From contig CAKUDE010000002.1 in the NCBI GenBank assembly GCA_934645175.1, forward strand, positions 32,366 through 96,365: 64,000 bases of DNA, read 5' to 3'. Under the pieces are notes generated by a model that saw nothing but the letters and a program-made list of their open reading frames with translations, had not been told where the DNA came from and did no database searches. Of the stretch, positions 34,287 through 43,495 are shown piece by piece (position 1 is the first letter of the stretch; each line of letters starts with the position of its first letter). Source of the DNA: an uncultured Oscillospiraceae bacterium (GTDB lineage: Bacteria; Bacillota; Clostridia; Oscillospirales; Oscillospiraceae). The position numbers and the translations under genes are program-made.

Positions 34287-35181
34287 TCTTGTGACCGCAA
34301 TGCTATCCGGCTGCCGGGTCAATATATCCATCGGAACAAATGATACGCTGACCGGCGAAACATATTCGGATGCCGAAAAATATCAAACCGGTGCTTTTAC
34401 CTATAACGCAGCCGATATAAAGGCTGTTGAAGTCTATTGGCGTTCCGGTGAAGTGGAGATCACAGAATCGGATAATTCAGAGCTTCATGTCAAGGAAAGC
34501 GGCGGCGAATTGCCCGAGGATACCGCCATGCACTATCTGCTGGGTGATGGTGTGCTGAGAATCCGTTTCTGTAAATCCGGCGCAATAATTCAAGTGAATG
34601 CGACGGATAAGCATTTAAGCCTTGAAGTACCGAAAGGGATCGACCTCTCCGTTCACACGACATCTGCACTTGTCAAGGCAGATAGTCTGAACCAGAACAA
34701 TATTTCGATTGCAGCGCTCTCCGGCCATACCGAACTCGGCACCGTAACAGCGGACACGGTTGATCTGAGCAGCAGTTCCGGTTCCATCCGTGCGGACAGT
34801 CTTTCGGCTCAGTCGCTCAAATGCAGCACCTCGTCCGGCTCCGTTACGCTCGGCGTCGTGTCAGCGCAGGCGCTCAACTGCGGTACGTCCTCCGGCTCTG
34901 TGCGGATAGACAATCTTCGCGTGGAAACTGCTGCGGTGGCGACAAGCAGCGGAAGCGTAAAGCTGACGATTCTCGAAGCCGCAGAGGCGACGGTCCGCAC
35001 CTCCAGCGGAGGGGTCTGTGTGACGCTGCCGAACGCCGGTGCGGAGGTCCTGCTTGCGACGAGCAGCGGAAAGCTGCACACGAACCGAACGTTCGAACGC
35101 AAGGGCGATTTGTATGTGTTCGGCAGCGGGACGAGCCGTCTTTCGGTTGAAACCGCAAGCGGAGGTCTTGAGATACGGTGA
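34252..35181 (+). CDS. Lipoprotein with DUF4097-like beta-helix repeats (309 aa)
   Basis: The signal peptide ends in the clear lipobox LSGC (Cys about residue 21). Residues about 55-309 carry a series of short repeats centred on SSSGSI, TSSGSV, TSSGSV, TSSGSV, TSSGGV and TSSGKL, the pattern of the DUF4097/adhesin-like beta-helix. It should sit on the outer face of the membrane. Start has AGGGAGGAAT inside the preceding gene. Related proteins are often encoded with membrane-stress genes in Firmicutes, but no role is proven. Confidence 0.8.
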   Translation: MKKVIIGLLLCSLVTAMLSGCRVNISIGTNDTLTGETYSDAEKYQTGAFTYNAADIKAVEVYWRSGEVEITESDNSELHVKESGGELPEDTAMHYLLGDGVLRIRFCKSGAIIQVNATDKHLSLEVPKGIDLSVHTTSALVKADSLNQNNISIAALSGHTELGTVTADTVDLSSSSGSIRADSLSAQSLKCSTSSGSVTLGVVSAQALNCGTSSGSVRIDNLRVETAAVATSSGSVKLTILEAAEATVRTSSGGVCVTLPNAGAEVLLATSSGKLHTNRTFERKGDLYVFGSGTSRLSVETASGGLEIR

Positions 35182-35270
35182 AATGCGGAGAAGCGATATG
35201 AAGTCGCTCAAAACCATTCAGACCCTTTCCGGATTCGGGAGGGTGCTCGGCAGGCTTTGGCGTTGACAGA

Positions 35271-35305
35271 AAGCCCGTACCGATGGGTCCCATCGGTACG
35301 GGCTT
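35271..35305. terminator. Near-perfect 17-bp palindrome in the cassette/guaA convergent gap
   Basis: AAGCCCGTACCGATGGG, one-base centre T, then its exact complement. Runs of T are weak on both sides, so it could be a terminator for both transcripts or a protein-binding palindrome. The rest of 35182-35473 has no gene; GTTATCAAA is directly repeated at 35397 and 35408. Confidence 0.5.
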
Positions 35306-35473
35306 AATATGGTTCTTTGCTTCCTTCAAGCCGCCGGAAATCATCTGCAACCCCCGAAAGCCTCGGAATTTCAGAATAATGGGGCTTGGGAGAAGCGTTA
35401 TCAAAGTGTTATCAAAAGGGGTGGTCGAAGTCCGAGAACCCCTGATATTACTGGGTTTTTAGCCTTTCGGGTA

Positions 35474-37009
35474 TCATTCCCACTCAATAGTCGCCGGGGG
35501 TTTACCGGTGATATCGAAAAGGATACGGTTGACGTGCGGGACCTCGTTGACGATGCGGGTAGCGGCGCGGTCGAGCGTTTCGTAGGGCAGGCGCGTCCAG
35601 GAGGCGGTCATAAAATCGCCCGTTGTGACGGCGCGCAGGCCGATAGCGCAGTCATAGGTACGCCCGTCGCCCATCACGCCCACGGAGCGCAGGTTCGTCA
35701 GCGCGGCGAAATACTGGCTCGGGCGCTCGGACAGCGGCAGCTTTTCGACCTCCTCACGGAAAATCGCGTCGGCCTCGCGGAGAAGGTCAAGCTTCTCCTT
35801 TGTAAGCGCGCCGATGACGCGAATGGCCAGCCCGGGGCCAGGGAAGGGCTGGCGCGAGACCAGCGCCTCGGGCAGGCCCAGCTCACGACCGAGCGCGCGC
35901 ACCTCGTCCTTGAACAGCAGGCGCAGCGGCTCGACGATCTGCTTGAAATCGACGTGGTCGGGCAGGCCGCCGACATTGTGATGGCTCTTGATGACTGCCG
36001 CTTTACCGGCGCCGGATTCGATGACATCGGGATAGATTGTGCCTTGTGCCAGGAAATCGACCGCGCCGATGCGCCGGGCCTCTTCTTCAAAGACGCGGAT
36101 AAATTCCTCGCCGATGATCTTGCGCTTGCGCTCCGGCTCGGTCACACCGTCGAGCTTTTCCAGAAAGCGCCGCTCGGCATCCACGCGGACGAAATTGAGC
36201 TTTCTGCCGGAGAATGCGGCTTCCACCTCATCGCCTTCGTTCTTGCGCAGCAGGCCGTGATCCACGAATACGCAGGTCAGCCGTTCGCCGACGGCCTCGC
36301 TCAGAAGCGCTGCCGCGACGGAGCTGTCTACGCCGCCGGAAAGCGCCAACAGCACGCGGCCGCCGCCGACGGTCTCGCGCAGCTCGGCAATGCTGCGCTG
36401 CAAATAGCTGCCCATGGTCCAGTCGCCCTTGCAGCCGCAGACGGTGAACAGAAAATCGTGCAGCATCTCGGCGCCGTGGGCGGTATGATTGACCTCCGGA
36501 TGGAACTGCACGCCGTACAGACGGCGCGATTCGTCGGCAATGGCGCCGTTGGGGCAGTTTGCGGTGTGCGCCGTAACGCGGAAGCCCTCGGGCAGGCGCG
36601 CCATGTAGTCGCCGTGGCTCATCCAGGTGATGTCCGTTTGCGGTACGCTGCGGAAGATGGCGCAGTCAGTGTCGAATACCGTCTCGGTTTTTCCGAATTC
36701 GCGGGCGGTATCGTCCTGTGCGGCGACGACGGAGCCGCCGAGGCTCTGCGCCATGAGCTGACAGCCGTAGCAAATGCCCAGAATGGGGATTCCGGCGGAG
36801 AAAATACGCGGGTCGACCCTGGGCGAATCGGGGTCATAGACGCTGTTCGGACCGCCGGTGAAAATGAAGCCCTTCGGCGCGTCGGCCAGCAGGGTCTCCA
36901 GCGGCGTGGTGTTCGGCAGCACCTCGCAGAACACATGGTTTTCGCGCACGCGCCGGGCGATGAGCTGGTTATACTGCCCGCCGAAATCCAGAACAATGAT
37001 TTTTTCCAT
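35474..37009 (-). CDS. guaA: GMP synthase, glutamine-hydrolysing (511 aa)
   Basis: It converts XMP to GMP. The glutaminase domain (1-190) has [11 protein letters not shown] with the nucleophile Cys and GVQFHPEV. The ATP-pyrophosphatase domain has the P-loop [12 protein letters not shown], and the C-terminal dimer domain ends in the conserved [11 protein letters not shown]. Length is standard. The start at 37009 follows GGGGAGAG. It begins one base after xpt ends, so purine salvage and GMP synthesis are co-transcribed. Confidence 0.97.
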   Translation of the reverse strand: MEKIIVLDFGGQYNQLIARRVRENHVFCEVLPNTTPLETLLADAPKGFIFTGGPNSVYDPDSPRVDPRIFSAGIPILGICYGCQLMAQSLGGSVVAAQDDTAREFGKTETVFDTDCAIFRSVPQTDITWMSHGDYMARLPEGFRVTAHTANCPNGAIADESRRLYGVQFHPEVNHTAHGAEMLHDFLFTVCGCKGDWTMGSYLQRSIAELRETVGGGRVLLALSGGVDSSVAAALLSEAVGERLTCVFVDHGLLRKNEGDEVEAAFSGRKLNFVRVDAERRFLEKLDGVTEPERKRKIIGEEFIRVFEEEARRIGAVDFLAQGTIYPDVIESGAGKAAVIKSHHNVGGLPDHVDFKQIVEPLRLLFKDEVRALGRELGLPEALVSRQPFPGPGLAIRVIGALTKEKLDLLREADAIFREEVEKLPLSERPSQYFAALTNLRSVGVMGDGRTYDCAIGLRAVTTGDFMTASWTRLPYETLDRAATRIVNEVPHVNRILFDITGKPPATIEWE

Positions 37010-37010
37010 A

Positions 37011-37586
37011 TTACTCTCCCCGGAACACGAAGCCGTTTTCGTCGGCGCGGTCGATGATGGCAAGCGATTGCACGTCGTAGCCCTGCTCGCGCAGGCGGTC
37101 GCCGCCATGCTGGAAACCCTTTTCCACGGCGATACCGATACCGGCAAGTGTTGCACCGGCATCGGCAACGATGTCGCACAGGCCGCGCAGCGCTTCGCCG
37201 CGGGCGAGGAAGTCGTCGATAATGAGCACGCGCTCGCCCGCGCCGAGCCATTCCTTGGAAACGATCAGCGTAACCTTTTTGTTGTAGGTATAAGAGAAGA
37301 TCTGGCTCTGATAGAGACCGCCCTCGATGTTGTCGCTCTTCGCTTTTTTGGCAAAGATCATGGGAATGCCGAAGGCGGCTGCGCAGGCCGTTGCAAGGGC
37401 GATGCCGCTGGCCTCCGCCGTCAGAATGACCGTGGGCTTTGCCGACTCGAAGCGGCGCAGAAACTCATTTGCAAGCTCCTGCATCAGCCGGATGTCAATG
37501 CGGTGATTGAGAAAGCCGTCGACCTTGACGATGTTGCCGGGCAGAATTTTGCCCTCCTGACGGATGCGCTGCTGTAAATACTCCAT
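37011..37586 (-). CDS. xpt: Xanthine phosphoribosyltransferase (191 aa)
   Basis: It salvages xanthine with PRPP to give XMP, the substrate of the adjacent GMP synthase. The type I PRTase PRPP loop [13 protein letters not shown] (near 124-136) and the N-terminal [17 protein letters not shown] stretch of the Xpt/PurR-like group are present. The usual purine riboswitch of Firmicute xpt genes is not there: the leader is only about 45 bases. Ribosome binding site AAGGAG. Confidence 0.95.
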   Translation of the reverse strand: MEYLQQRIRQEGKILPGNIVKVDGFLNHRIDIRLMQELANEFLRRFESAKPTVILTAEASGIALATACAAAFGIPMIFAKKAKSDNIEGGLYQSQIFSYTYNKKVTLIVSKEWLGAGERVLIIDDFLARGEALRGLCDIVADAGATLAGIGIAVEKGFQHGGDRLREQGYDVQSLAIIDRADENGFVFRGE

Positions 37587-37639
37587 GGGAACCGACTCCT
37601 TATTCTGTATTTTGTGTGCCGGGAGAGAATATTATACTG

Positions 37640-37668
37640 ATTATACGGTCGAAACGGCGTGCAGGCAA
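37640..37668 (-). promoter_or_regulatory. xpt-guaA promoter
   Basis: Minus strand TTGCCT, 17-bp spacer, TATAAT (plus 37663-37668 and 37640-37645). Confidence 0.7.
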
Positions 37669-37764
37669 GCGATTTTTTAAAAATTATCGGACAATTTTCC
37701 GCGGAAAACGGCAAAGCTTTTCGTCAATTCCACAAAAACGGCGCGATTTTTTCGTGTGCGGCGC

Positions 37765-37793
37765 TTGAAATCGAAGGCAATCTATGCTACACT
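37765..37793 (+). promoter_or_regulatory. Promoter of the DHHW/MBOAT remnant
   Basis: TTGAAA (37765-37770), 17-bp spacer, TACACT (37788-37793). Confidence 0.6.
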
Positions 37794-37820
37794 GATGCAA
37801 AATGGGAACGGGGGTACGGC

Positions 37821-38360
37821 ATGGCAAAGCGTTGGATCGGCGGGCTTTTCGCCGTCGGCGTCCTGACGGCGCTGCTTTTGTGCGGGCTGCGGATGTATCT
37901 GCGGCCGCTGGACATCAATTATTATGAAAACCGAAAGGCCGAACAGCCGGAACCGCTTACCGTGCAGAGTTATCTCTCCGGCAGCTTCCAGAACGCAATG
38001 GAAAAGGCGCTGGCCGATCAGATTCCGTATTCTTCCTACGGAAAAAAGCTCTATAATCTTGCCTATAGCGGTTTTACCGATACGCTGCTGCAGCGGCTTG
38101 TGCAAACGATGCCGGAGCGTTACATTCCCTACCGTACGGGGCTTCAGATTTTCGGCGGCGACACACTGACCTTTTATACACGCAAGCTGGAGACCGAACA
38201 GCCAAAGCTGCTGCGTTATGCGCAGACGCTCAATTCTCTGGCCGAGCGTCTGCCGCAGGCGCAATTTTATGTGTATTATATCGAAAAGGACACGGACATC
38301 TTCTTTGGTGGCCTGGACCGGCGGACTGCTGATCGACCGGCTGCGCGGCCGGCGCGGTGA
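37821..38360 (+). pseudogene. DHHW-family (AlgX/AlgJ-like) protein, 3'-truncated
   Basis: The first 160 residues look like the N-terminal half of a DHHW protein: one membrane anchor (about 5-27), then YYENRKAEQPEPLTVQSYLS and ALADQIPYSSYGKKLYNLA, and FYVYYIEKDTDI. At that point (near 38300) family resemblance stops; the frame continues with an unrelated Arg-rich tail and ends at 38360. The catalytic DHHW half is missing. The next bases, in another frame, encode the inside of an MBOAT acyltransferase, so a deletion has joined two genes. Promoter and start are intact, so a short product may still be made. Confidence 0.7.
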
Positions 38361-39528
38361 AAAAGCCGTTTTTGTGCTTACGGTGCTCCTGCTGACGGCT
38401 AATCTGTTCGTTTTCAAATATCTGAACTTTGCGGCGGAGAATCTGTGCGCCCTGTTCGGCGCCGAATCGTCGCTGCCGAAGATCGCCCTGCCGATCGGCA
38501 TCAGCTTTTACACCTTTCAGATCCTCTCCTATGTGATTGATCTGAAGCGCGGCGAGATTGCCGTGCAGCGCAATTTCTTTTATCTGCTGCTCTATGTCAG
38601 CTTCTTCCCACAGCTTATCGCGGGGCCGATCGTGCGCTATCAGACGGTCGAGCAGGAGATCCGCACACGCCGCGAGTGTCTTGACGACGTAGTTGCCGGA
38701 CTCAAGCGCTTTATCGTCGGCTTGGGGAAAAAGGTGATCCTTGCCAACGGTGTCGCGCTTCTGCCGCAAACGGTGTATGGCGGCGACGCGCTGTTCGGCA
38801 CGGCGATGTACTGGCTGGCGGCGCTGGCTTACACCGTGCAGATCTATTTTGACTTCTCCGGCTACAGCGATATGGCCATCGGCATCGGCAGAATGTTCGG
38901 CTTCCACTTTTTGGAGAACTTCAACGAGCCGTATCGCGCCCTGTCGGTAACGGATTTCTGGCGGCGCTGGCACATCTCCCTGTCGAGCTGGTTCCGCGAC
39001 TATATTTACATCCCGCTCGGCGGCAACCGCTGCAGCAGACTGCGCTGGGTGCGCAACCTGTTGATCGTCTGGGGGCTGACGGGTCTGTGGCATGGTGCGG
39101 AATGGAATTTTGTCCTTTGGGGACTGTACTACGCCGTACTGCTGCTTGCGGAGAAGCTGCTGCTGTCGCGTGTTCTTGCGCGGCTCCCGCGCATTGTGCG
39201 GCGGCTTTATACGTTGTTTTTTGTTGTGCTCGGCTGGGTGCTGTTCAGCGTTTCCGGATTGCACCAGCTCGGCGGTGCGCTGTCGTTTCTGTTCTGCTTC
39301 CGTCCGACGGACTGGATCCCGGCGCTGGCTTCGCATTCCGATCTGCTTGCGGCGCTGCTGTATCTGCTGCCCGGACTGCTGCTGGCGCTGCTGCCGGCGC
39401 CGAAGCGCCGCGTGCGCAGCACTGCCGGCGAGCTTTGCTCCTGCGCGCTGCACGGGCTGCTCTTGATCGCCTGCATTGTGCTGCTGCTCAGCTCCACCTA
39501 TAATCCCTTCATTTATTTCCGGTTCTGA
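38218..39528 (+). pseudogene. MBOAT-family membrane O-acyltransferase (AlgI/DltB-like), 5'-truncated
   Basis: From about 38308 the frame encodes WTGGLLIDRLRGRRGEK and the rest of a membrane-bound O-acyltransferase, with FPQLIAGPIVRYQ, FDFSGYSDMAIGIG, FWRRWHISLSSWFRDYIYIP and the conserved active-site His in GLWHGAEWNF. The first 50-65 residues expected in the family (initial membrane helices) are absent. The upstream part of the open frame, 38218-38305, is the DHHW gene read out of frame, and no ribosome binding site lies before its ATGs. It is probably non-functional unless translated by re-initiation. Confidence 0.75.
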
Positions 39529-39559
39529 CCGATTCTTATGTTTCCGGGAGGCATGTCGT

Positions 39560-40666
39560 ATGTCCAAGCGAATCACCCGTATTGTGCTCACCGGCGGCCC
39601 GGCCGCGGGCAAGACCACGCTCATCAGCCGTATTCTCAAGGAATTCCGGCAGGACGACGGCTGGCGGGTCATCACCGTGCCCGAAACGGCCACGGAGCTG
39701 ATTTCCGGCTTTGGCGTCAAGCCCTTCGGCGGCTGTGTTTCGATGCTGGAGTTTCAGTATTTTGTCGTAGGCGACCAGCTCCACAAGATGCGCCTTGCGC
39801 TGCACGCTGCGGAGAAGGTGCCGGAGCCGAATGTGCTCATCATCTTCGACCGTGCGCTGTTCGACGACAAGGCCTACGTTTCCGACGAGGAGTTCCGCGC
39901 GGTGCTCGGCTCCTTCGGCGTGGACGAAGCCGAGGCAATGGGCTATTACGATGCGGTGCTGCATCTCGTCTCCTGCGCCAAGGGCGCGGAGTTTGCCTAC
40001 AATTTCGGCAACGCCGCGCGTTATGAATCTCTGGAGACCGCCCGCGAGATGGACGACCGGACGCTGCGCGCCTGGTCGGCGCACCCGAATCTGCATATCA
40101 TCGACAATGCCGTCGATTTTGAGGATAAGCTCGCGCGCGGACTGCGCGCAGTCTACGCCGCAGCGGGCGAGGCCGTACACCGGACTGCCTGGCGCAAATA
40201 CCTCGTGCAGATGCCGGACACCGACCTGCTCTGCAAGCAATACGGCGCGGTCGGACTGGATATGATGCAGACCTATCTGTCGCAGACCAGCCCGAATATC
40301 GTCCGCCGTGTGCGCCAGCAGAAAAACGGCGACGAGTATCTTTATTTCTATACCGAAAAACATACCAGCCGTGACGGCCGCTGGGAGACGGAAAAACCCA
40401 TCTCCGGCAAGCAGTATGTACAGTATCTTATGGAGGGCGACCCCGCGCTGCACGCCGTGCACAAGGTCAAATATCGGTTTACATATCAAAATCAACGCTT
40501 TGAGCTGGATGTATACCCCTTCAGCACCGAACACGCCATTCTCCGTGCGGCACTGCCGGAGGGTGCGTGCGAACCGCTTGCGCCGCCGGAGATTACGCTG
40601 CTGCGCGACGTGACGGATGACCCTGCCTACCGCAACCGCCGGCTTGCAAACGACCAGAAGCTGTAA
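39560..40666 (+). CDS. AAA ATPase with CYTH-like C-terminal domain, TTD14-like (368 aa)
   Basis: The N-terminal half is an AAA_28-type P-loop NTPase: RIVLTGGPAAGKTTLISR with Walker A at 11-19, VPETATELI and the LIIFDRALFDDK Walker B-like segment. The C-terminal half (from about residue 225) resembles a CYTH/triphosphate-tunnel fold: VRRVRQQKNGDEYLYFYTEK, KPISGKQY and KYRFTYQNQRFELDVYPF. The same architecture is seen in eukaryotic TTD14 proteins and in uncharacterised bacterial ATPases. Binding of nucleotide or phosphorylated lipid is inference. Ribosome binding site GGGAGG. Confidence 0.75.
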   Translation: MSKRITRIVLTGGPAAGKTTLISRILKEFRQDDGWRVITVPETATELISGFGVKPFGGCVSMLEFQYFVVGDQLHKMRLALHAAEKVPEPNVLIIFDRALFDDKAYVSDEEFRAVLGSFGVDEAEAMGYYDAVLHLVSCAKGAEFAYNFGNAARYESLETAREMDDRTLRAWSAHPNLHIIDNAVDFEDKLARGLRAVYAAAGEAVHRTAWRKYLVQMPDTDLLCKQYGAVGLDMMQTYLSQTSPNIVRRVRQQKNGDEYLYFYTEKHTSRDGRWETEKPISGKQYVQYLMEGDPALHAVHKVKYRFTYQNQRFELDVYPFSTEHAILRAALPEGACEPLAPPEITLLRDVTDDPAYRNRRLANDQKL

Positions 40667-40669
40667 AAA

Positions 40670-40700
40670 AAGCGCCTTGGATCTTCCGTCCAGGGCGCTT
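40670..40700. terminator. Bidirectional terminator, ATPase / HAD convergent pair
   Basis: AAGCGCCTTGGA, loop, TCCAGGGCGCTT with an A-run before and T-rich end after. Confidence 0.75.
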
Positions 40701-40715
40701 CTTGACGCTAATGAA

Positions 40716-41378
40716 TTATCCGTTGACGCGGCGCAGAAACTCCGCCAGCTCCGCGACGGTTTTGAAATAAAAGTCCGCATTTGCCCGCATAAACGCTTCA
40801 ATCTGCGGTACGTCGTAGGCCCAGCCCGCTGCGGCGAAGGCCACGCCGCAGCTCCGGCACATATCCAGCCCCGGCTTGAGATCGTCGAGCATCAGAAGCT
40901 CGTCCGCGTGCAGGGAAAAACGTGCCATAAGCTGCTCCAGCGGGTAGGGATTCGGCTTGCGCTGCGCCTCGGGGTACTCCCAGCCGAACACCGCGTCCGG
41001 CTCCGGCAGGCTGTTCTCGCGATAATCGCGCAGAATATTCTCCGCGTAGGAGTGGGACACGACGGCAATCAGACCGCCTGCGGCGCGGTGGCGCAGCAGA
41101 AGCTCGCGGATGCCGTCGAATGCCTGCGGCACGCGCGTGCGCACATATTCGCGCCAGAAGGCGAACTCATCCTCCAGCTCCTGCGGCGTAAAGCCCAGCT
41201 CGCCGGTGAAAAACGGCAGCACGCCGGGATCGAAATTCTTGCGGAAATACTCGTCGCGCGTATAATGCAGGCCGGGGCGCACCTGCGCCAGGTAGGCCAG
41301 AAACGACGGGTAGTGGATGGTCGCCGTACTGTTGACCACGGTATCGTCGTGATCCAGCACCAAACATGGATAACGCAT
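40716..41378 (-). CDS. HAD-superfamily phosphatase (220 aa)
   Basis: It is a haloacid dehalogenase-like hydrolase of the phosphoglycolate phosphatase group. Motif I is LVLDHDDTVVNST (Asp nucleophile near residue 7), motif II IAVVSHSYAEN, motif III Lys in AQRKPNPYPL, and motif IV LLMLDDLKPGL. The first of the two motif-I aspartates is followed by His-Asp, a variant of DxD. The start at 41378 follows AAGGAG. Substrate unknown; single gene opposite to the fermentation cluster. Confidence 0.88.
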   Translation of the reverse strand: MRYPCLVLDHDDTVVNSTATIHYPSFLAYLAQVRPGLHYTRDEYFRKNFDPGVLPFFTGELGFTPQELEDEFAFWREYVRTRVPQAFDGIRELLLRHRAAGGLIAVVSHSYAENILRDYRENSLPEPDAVFGWEYPEAQRKPNPYPLEQLMARFSLHADELLMLDDLKPGLDMCRSCGVAFAAAGWAYDVPQIEAFMRANADFYFKTVAELAEFLRRVNG

Positions 41379-41542
41379 ATCGGAAGCTCCTTGCCGCGGA
41401 TTTGGCGGCGGATCTGCATCGCACCGCCGCCAATAGCATAACATATCCTGCGGGAAAAGGCAAGTACGGGGCTTCTTTGGTACGTTGCCATGTTTTTGCC
41501 GTTATTTTTGCTGAAAGCCGATGATTTTTTTGACAAAAAATC

Positions 41543-41571
41543 TTGAAAATCCACAGCAAAGGTGTTAAACT
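41543..41571 (+). promoter_or_regulatory. Likely promoter of the methylaspartate gene cluster
   Basis: TTGAAA (41543-41548), 17-bp spacer, TAAACT (41566-41571). A TTGACA at 41530 is an alternative -35 without a fitting -10. Confidence 0.5.
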
Positions 41572-41622
41572 TAGAATTGCGTGACCTTGTGCCCGCAACG
41601 GACCGAAAAGGAGACGACCCAA

Positions 41623-42462
41623 ATGAGAACGATTCAGGCTTCGCAGATCAGCGAAACCGTCCGCCGTCTGTGCATCGAGGCGAATACCCGCCTGCCGGAC
41701 GATATCCGCCGCCGGCTCGACGAGGCTGCGCAGGCGGAGCCGTGGCCGCTTGCACAGAATATCCTCGGCATTCTGAAAAAGAACTATGAGATTGCCGAGC
41801 AGACCGACGTCCCCATCTGCCAGGACACCGGCATGGCCTGCGTGTTTCTGGAGATCGGGCAGGACGTACATATCGAAGGCGACCTCAGAGCCGCCGTGGA
41901 CGAGGGCGTCCGCCGGGGCTACACGGAGGGCTATCTCCGCAAGAGCGTCGTGCGCGACCCGATCGATCGCGTAAACACCGGCGATAATACCCCCGCCATG
42001 CTCTATCTCGACCTGGTGCCCGGCGACGGGCTGAAGATCACCGTTGCCCCAAAGGGCTTCGGCAGCGAGAATATGAGCCGTATTGCCATGCTTAAGCCGT
42101 CGGACGGCCTGCAGGGCGTGAAGGATTTTGTGTTGCAGACCGTAGAGCAGGCCGGGCCGAACCCCTGCCCGCCCATTGTTGTCGGCGTCGGTGTCGGCGG
42201 AACCTTCGACAAGGCTGCCTACCTCGCCAAGCGGGCGCTGCTGCGCAGCACGGACGAGCGCAGCGCCGACCCCTTCTATGCGGCGCTGGAGCAGGAGCTT
42301 CTGGAGAAGATCAACGCGCTCGGGATCGGCCCGCAGGGTGTCGGCGGCAGGACGACCGCACTGGCCGTCAATATCGAACATATGCCCACGCATATCGCGG
42401 GTCTGCCGGTGGCCGTCAATATTAACTGCCATGTCACGCGGCATTGCAGCGCCGAGCTTTGA
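41623..42462 (+). CDS. fumA: Fumarase/tartrate dehydratase alpha subunit; probable mesaconase alpha (279 aa)
   Basis: It is the Fe-S subunit of a two-part class I hydro-lyase. Cysteines that can hold the 4Fe-4S cluster are seen in PICQDTGMACVF (near 63-75), later near GPNPCPPI and at INCHVTRHC. It lies at the head of the glutamate mutase cluster, 14 bases before the beta subunit. In that setting the missing step is hydration of mesaconate to citramalate, so mesaconase is the favoured role (inference); class I fumarases acting on mesaconate are known. Plain fumarase remains possible. Ribosome binding site AAAGGAG. Confidence 0.88.
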   Translation: MRTIQASQISETVRRLCIEANTRLPDDIRRRLDEAAQAEPWPLAQNILGILKKNYEIAEQTDVPICQDTGMACVFLEIGQDVHIEGDLRAAVDEGVRRGYTEGYLRKSVVRDPIDRVNTGDNTPAMLYLDLVPGDGLKITVAPKGFGSENMSRIAMLKPSDGLQGVKDFVLQTVEQAGPNPCPPIVVGVGVGGTFDKAAYLAKRALLRSTDERSADPFYAALEQELLEKINALGIGPQGVGGRTTALAVNIEHMPTHIAGLPVAVNINCHVTRHCSAEL

Positions 42463-42476
42463 GAGGAGGACGCAGT

Positions 42477-43043
42477 ATGGAAAAGCGGATTACCACCCCT
42501 CTGACGCTCGAAACCGTCCGCGAGCTGAAGTGCGGCGACAGCGTGCTGCTCAGCGGCACCGTCTACACCGCGCGCGACGCGGCGCACAAGCGCCTGTGTG
42601 AGCTGGCGGCGCAGGGGAAGCCCCTGCCCTTCGACCCGCGCGACAGCGTGATTTACTTCGTCGGCCCCACGCCGGCCAAGCCCGGCCATGCCATCGGCTC
42701 GGCCGGCCCGACGACCAGCTACCGTATGGACGCCTACTCGCCCACGATGATCGCGCTCGGTCAGCGCGGCATGATCGGCAAGGGCAAGCGCGGTCCTGCC
42801 GTTGTGGAAGCGATGAAGCAGTACGGCGCGGTCTATTTCGGCGCCATCGGCGGCGCGGGCGCATATCTCGCCCGCTGCATTAAAAAGGCCGAGATCGTGG
42901 CCTATGAGGATCTCGGCGCAGAGGCCGTCCGTCGCCTGGAGGTTGAGGATCTGCCTCTGTTCGTCATCATCGATTCGCAAGGAAATAACCTCTATGAGTC
43001 GGGCCGCAGCGAATATCTGCGCTCGCTCTCGGAGGAAAAATAA
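42477..43043 (+). CDS. fumB: Fumarase/tartrate dehydratase beta subunit; probable mesaconase beta (188 aa)
   Basis: It is the second subunit of the class I hydro-lyase, with the typical [20 protein letters not shown] (near 18-37), [19 protein letters not shown] and MIGKGKRG motifs. Separate alpha and beta genes are usual in anaerobes, whereas proteobacterial FumA is a single chain. AGGAGG precedes the start; the gene is 13 bases before glmS. Its function follows that of the alpha subunit. Confidence 0.88.
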   Translation: MEKRITTPLTLETVRELKCGDSVLLSGTVYTARDAAHKRLCELAAQGKPLPFDPRDSVIYFVGPTPAKPGHAIGSAGPTTSYRMDAYSPTMIALGQRGMIGKGKRGPAVVEAMKQYGAVYFGAIGGAGAYLARCIKKAEIVAYEDLGAEAVRRLEVEDLPLFVIIDSQGNNLYESGRSEYLRSLSEEK

Positions 43044-43056
43044 AAAGGAAAATAAT

Positions 43057-43476
43057 ATGGCTAACAAGAAAAAACTCGTCATCGGCGTCATCGGCGCGGA
43101 CGTACACGCCGTCGGCAACACCATTCTTAACCGCGCGTTCCTCGACGCAGGCTTCGACGTGACCAATCTGGGCGTTCTGGTGCCGCAGGAGGAGTTCATT
43201 CAGGCAGCCGTCGAGGTCGGCGCGGATGCGATCGTCGTGTCTTCCCTCTACGGTCAGGGCGAGATCGACTGCACCGGTATGCGCCAGAAGTGCGACGAAG
43301 CCGGTCTGAAGGGTATTTTGCTCTATGCGGGCGGCAACCTCGTCGTCGGCAAGGTGCCGGTTGAGGAGATCGTGCGCCGTTATAAGGCGCTCGGCTTTGA
43401 CCGTGCCTTCGGCCCCGGCACCGATCCGCAGGTTACGATCGATTGCCTGAAGCACGATCTCGGCGTTTCGGAGTAA
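43057..43476 (+). CDS. glmS: Glutamate (methylaspartate) mutase sigma subunit, B12-binding (139 aa)
   Basis: It is the small cobalamin-carrying subunit of glutamate mutase, which converts L-glutamate to (2S,3S)-3-methylaspartate by radical chemistry. The base-off B12 motif is complete: Asp15-x-His17-x-x-Gly20 in [10 protein letters not shown], SxL at 62-64 in VSSLYGQG, and the GG of LYAGGNLV. Length is standard. It sits 13 bases after fumB and is followed by its partners glmL and glmE. The older name mutS should not be confused with the mismatch-repair gene. Confidence 0.96.
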   Translation: MANKKKLVIGVIGADVHAVGNTILNRAFLDAGFDVTNLGVLVPQEEFIQAAVEVGADAIVVSSLYGQGEIDCTGMRQKCDEAGLKGILLYAGGNLVVGKVPVEEIVRRYKALGFDRAFGPGTDPQVTIDCLKHDLGVSE

Positions 43477-43495
43477 CTTCCGGAAAGGAGCCGGT

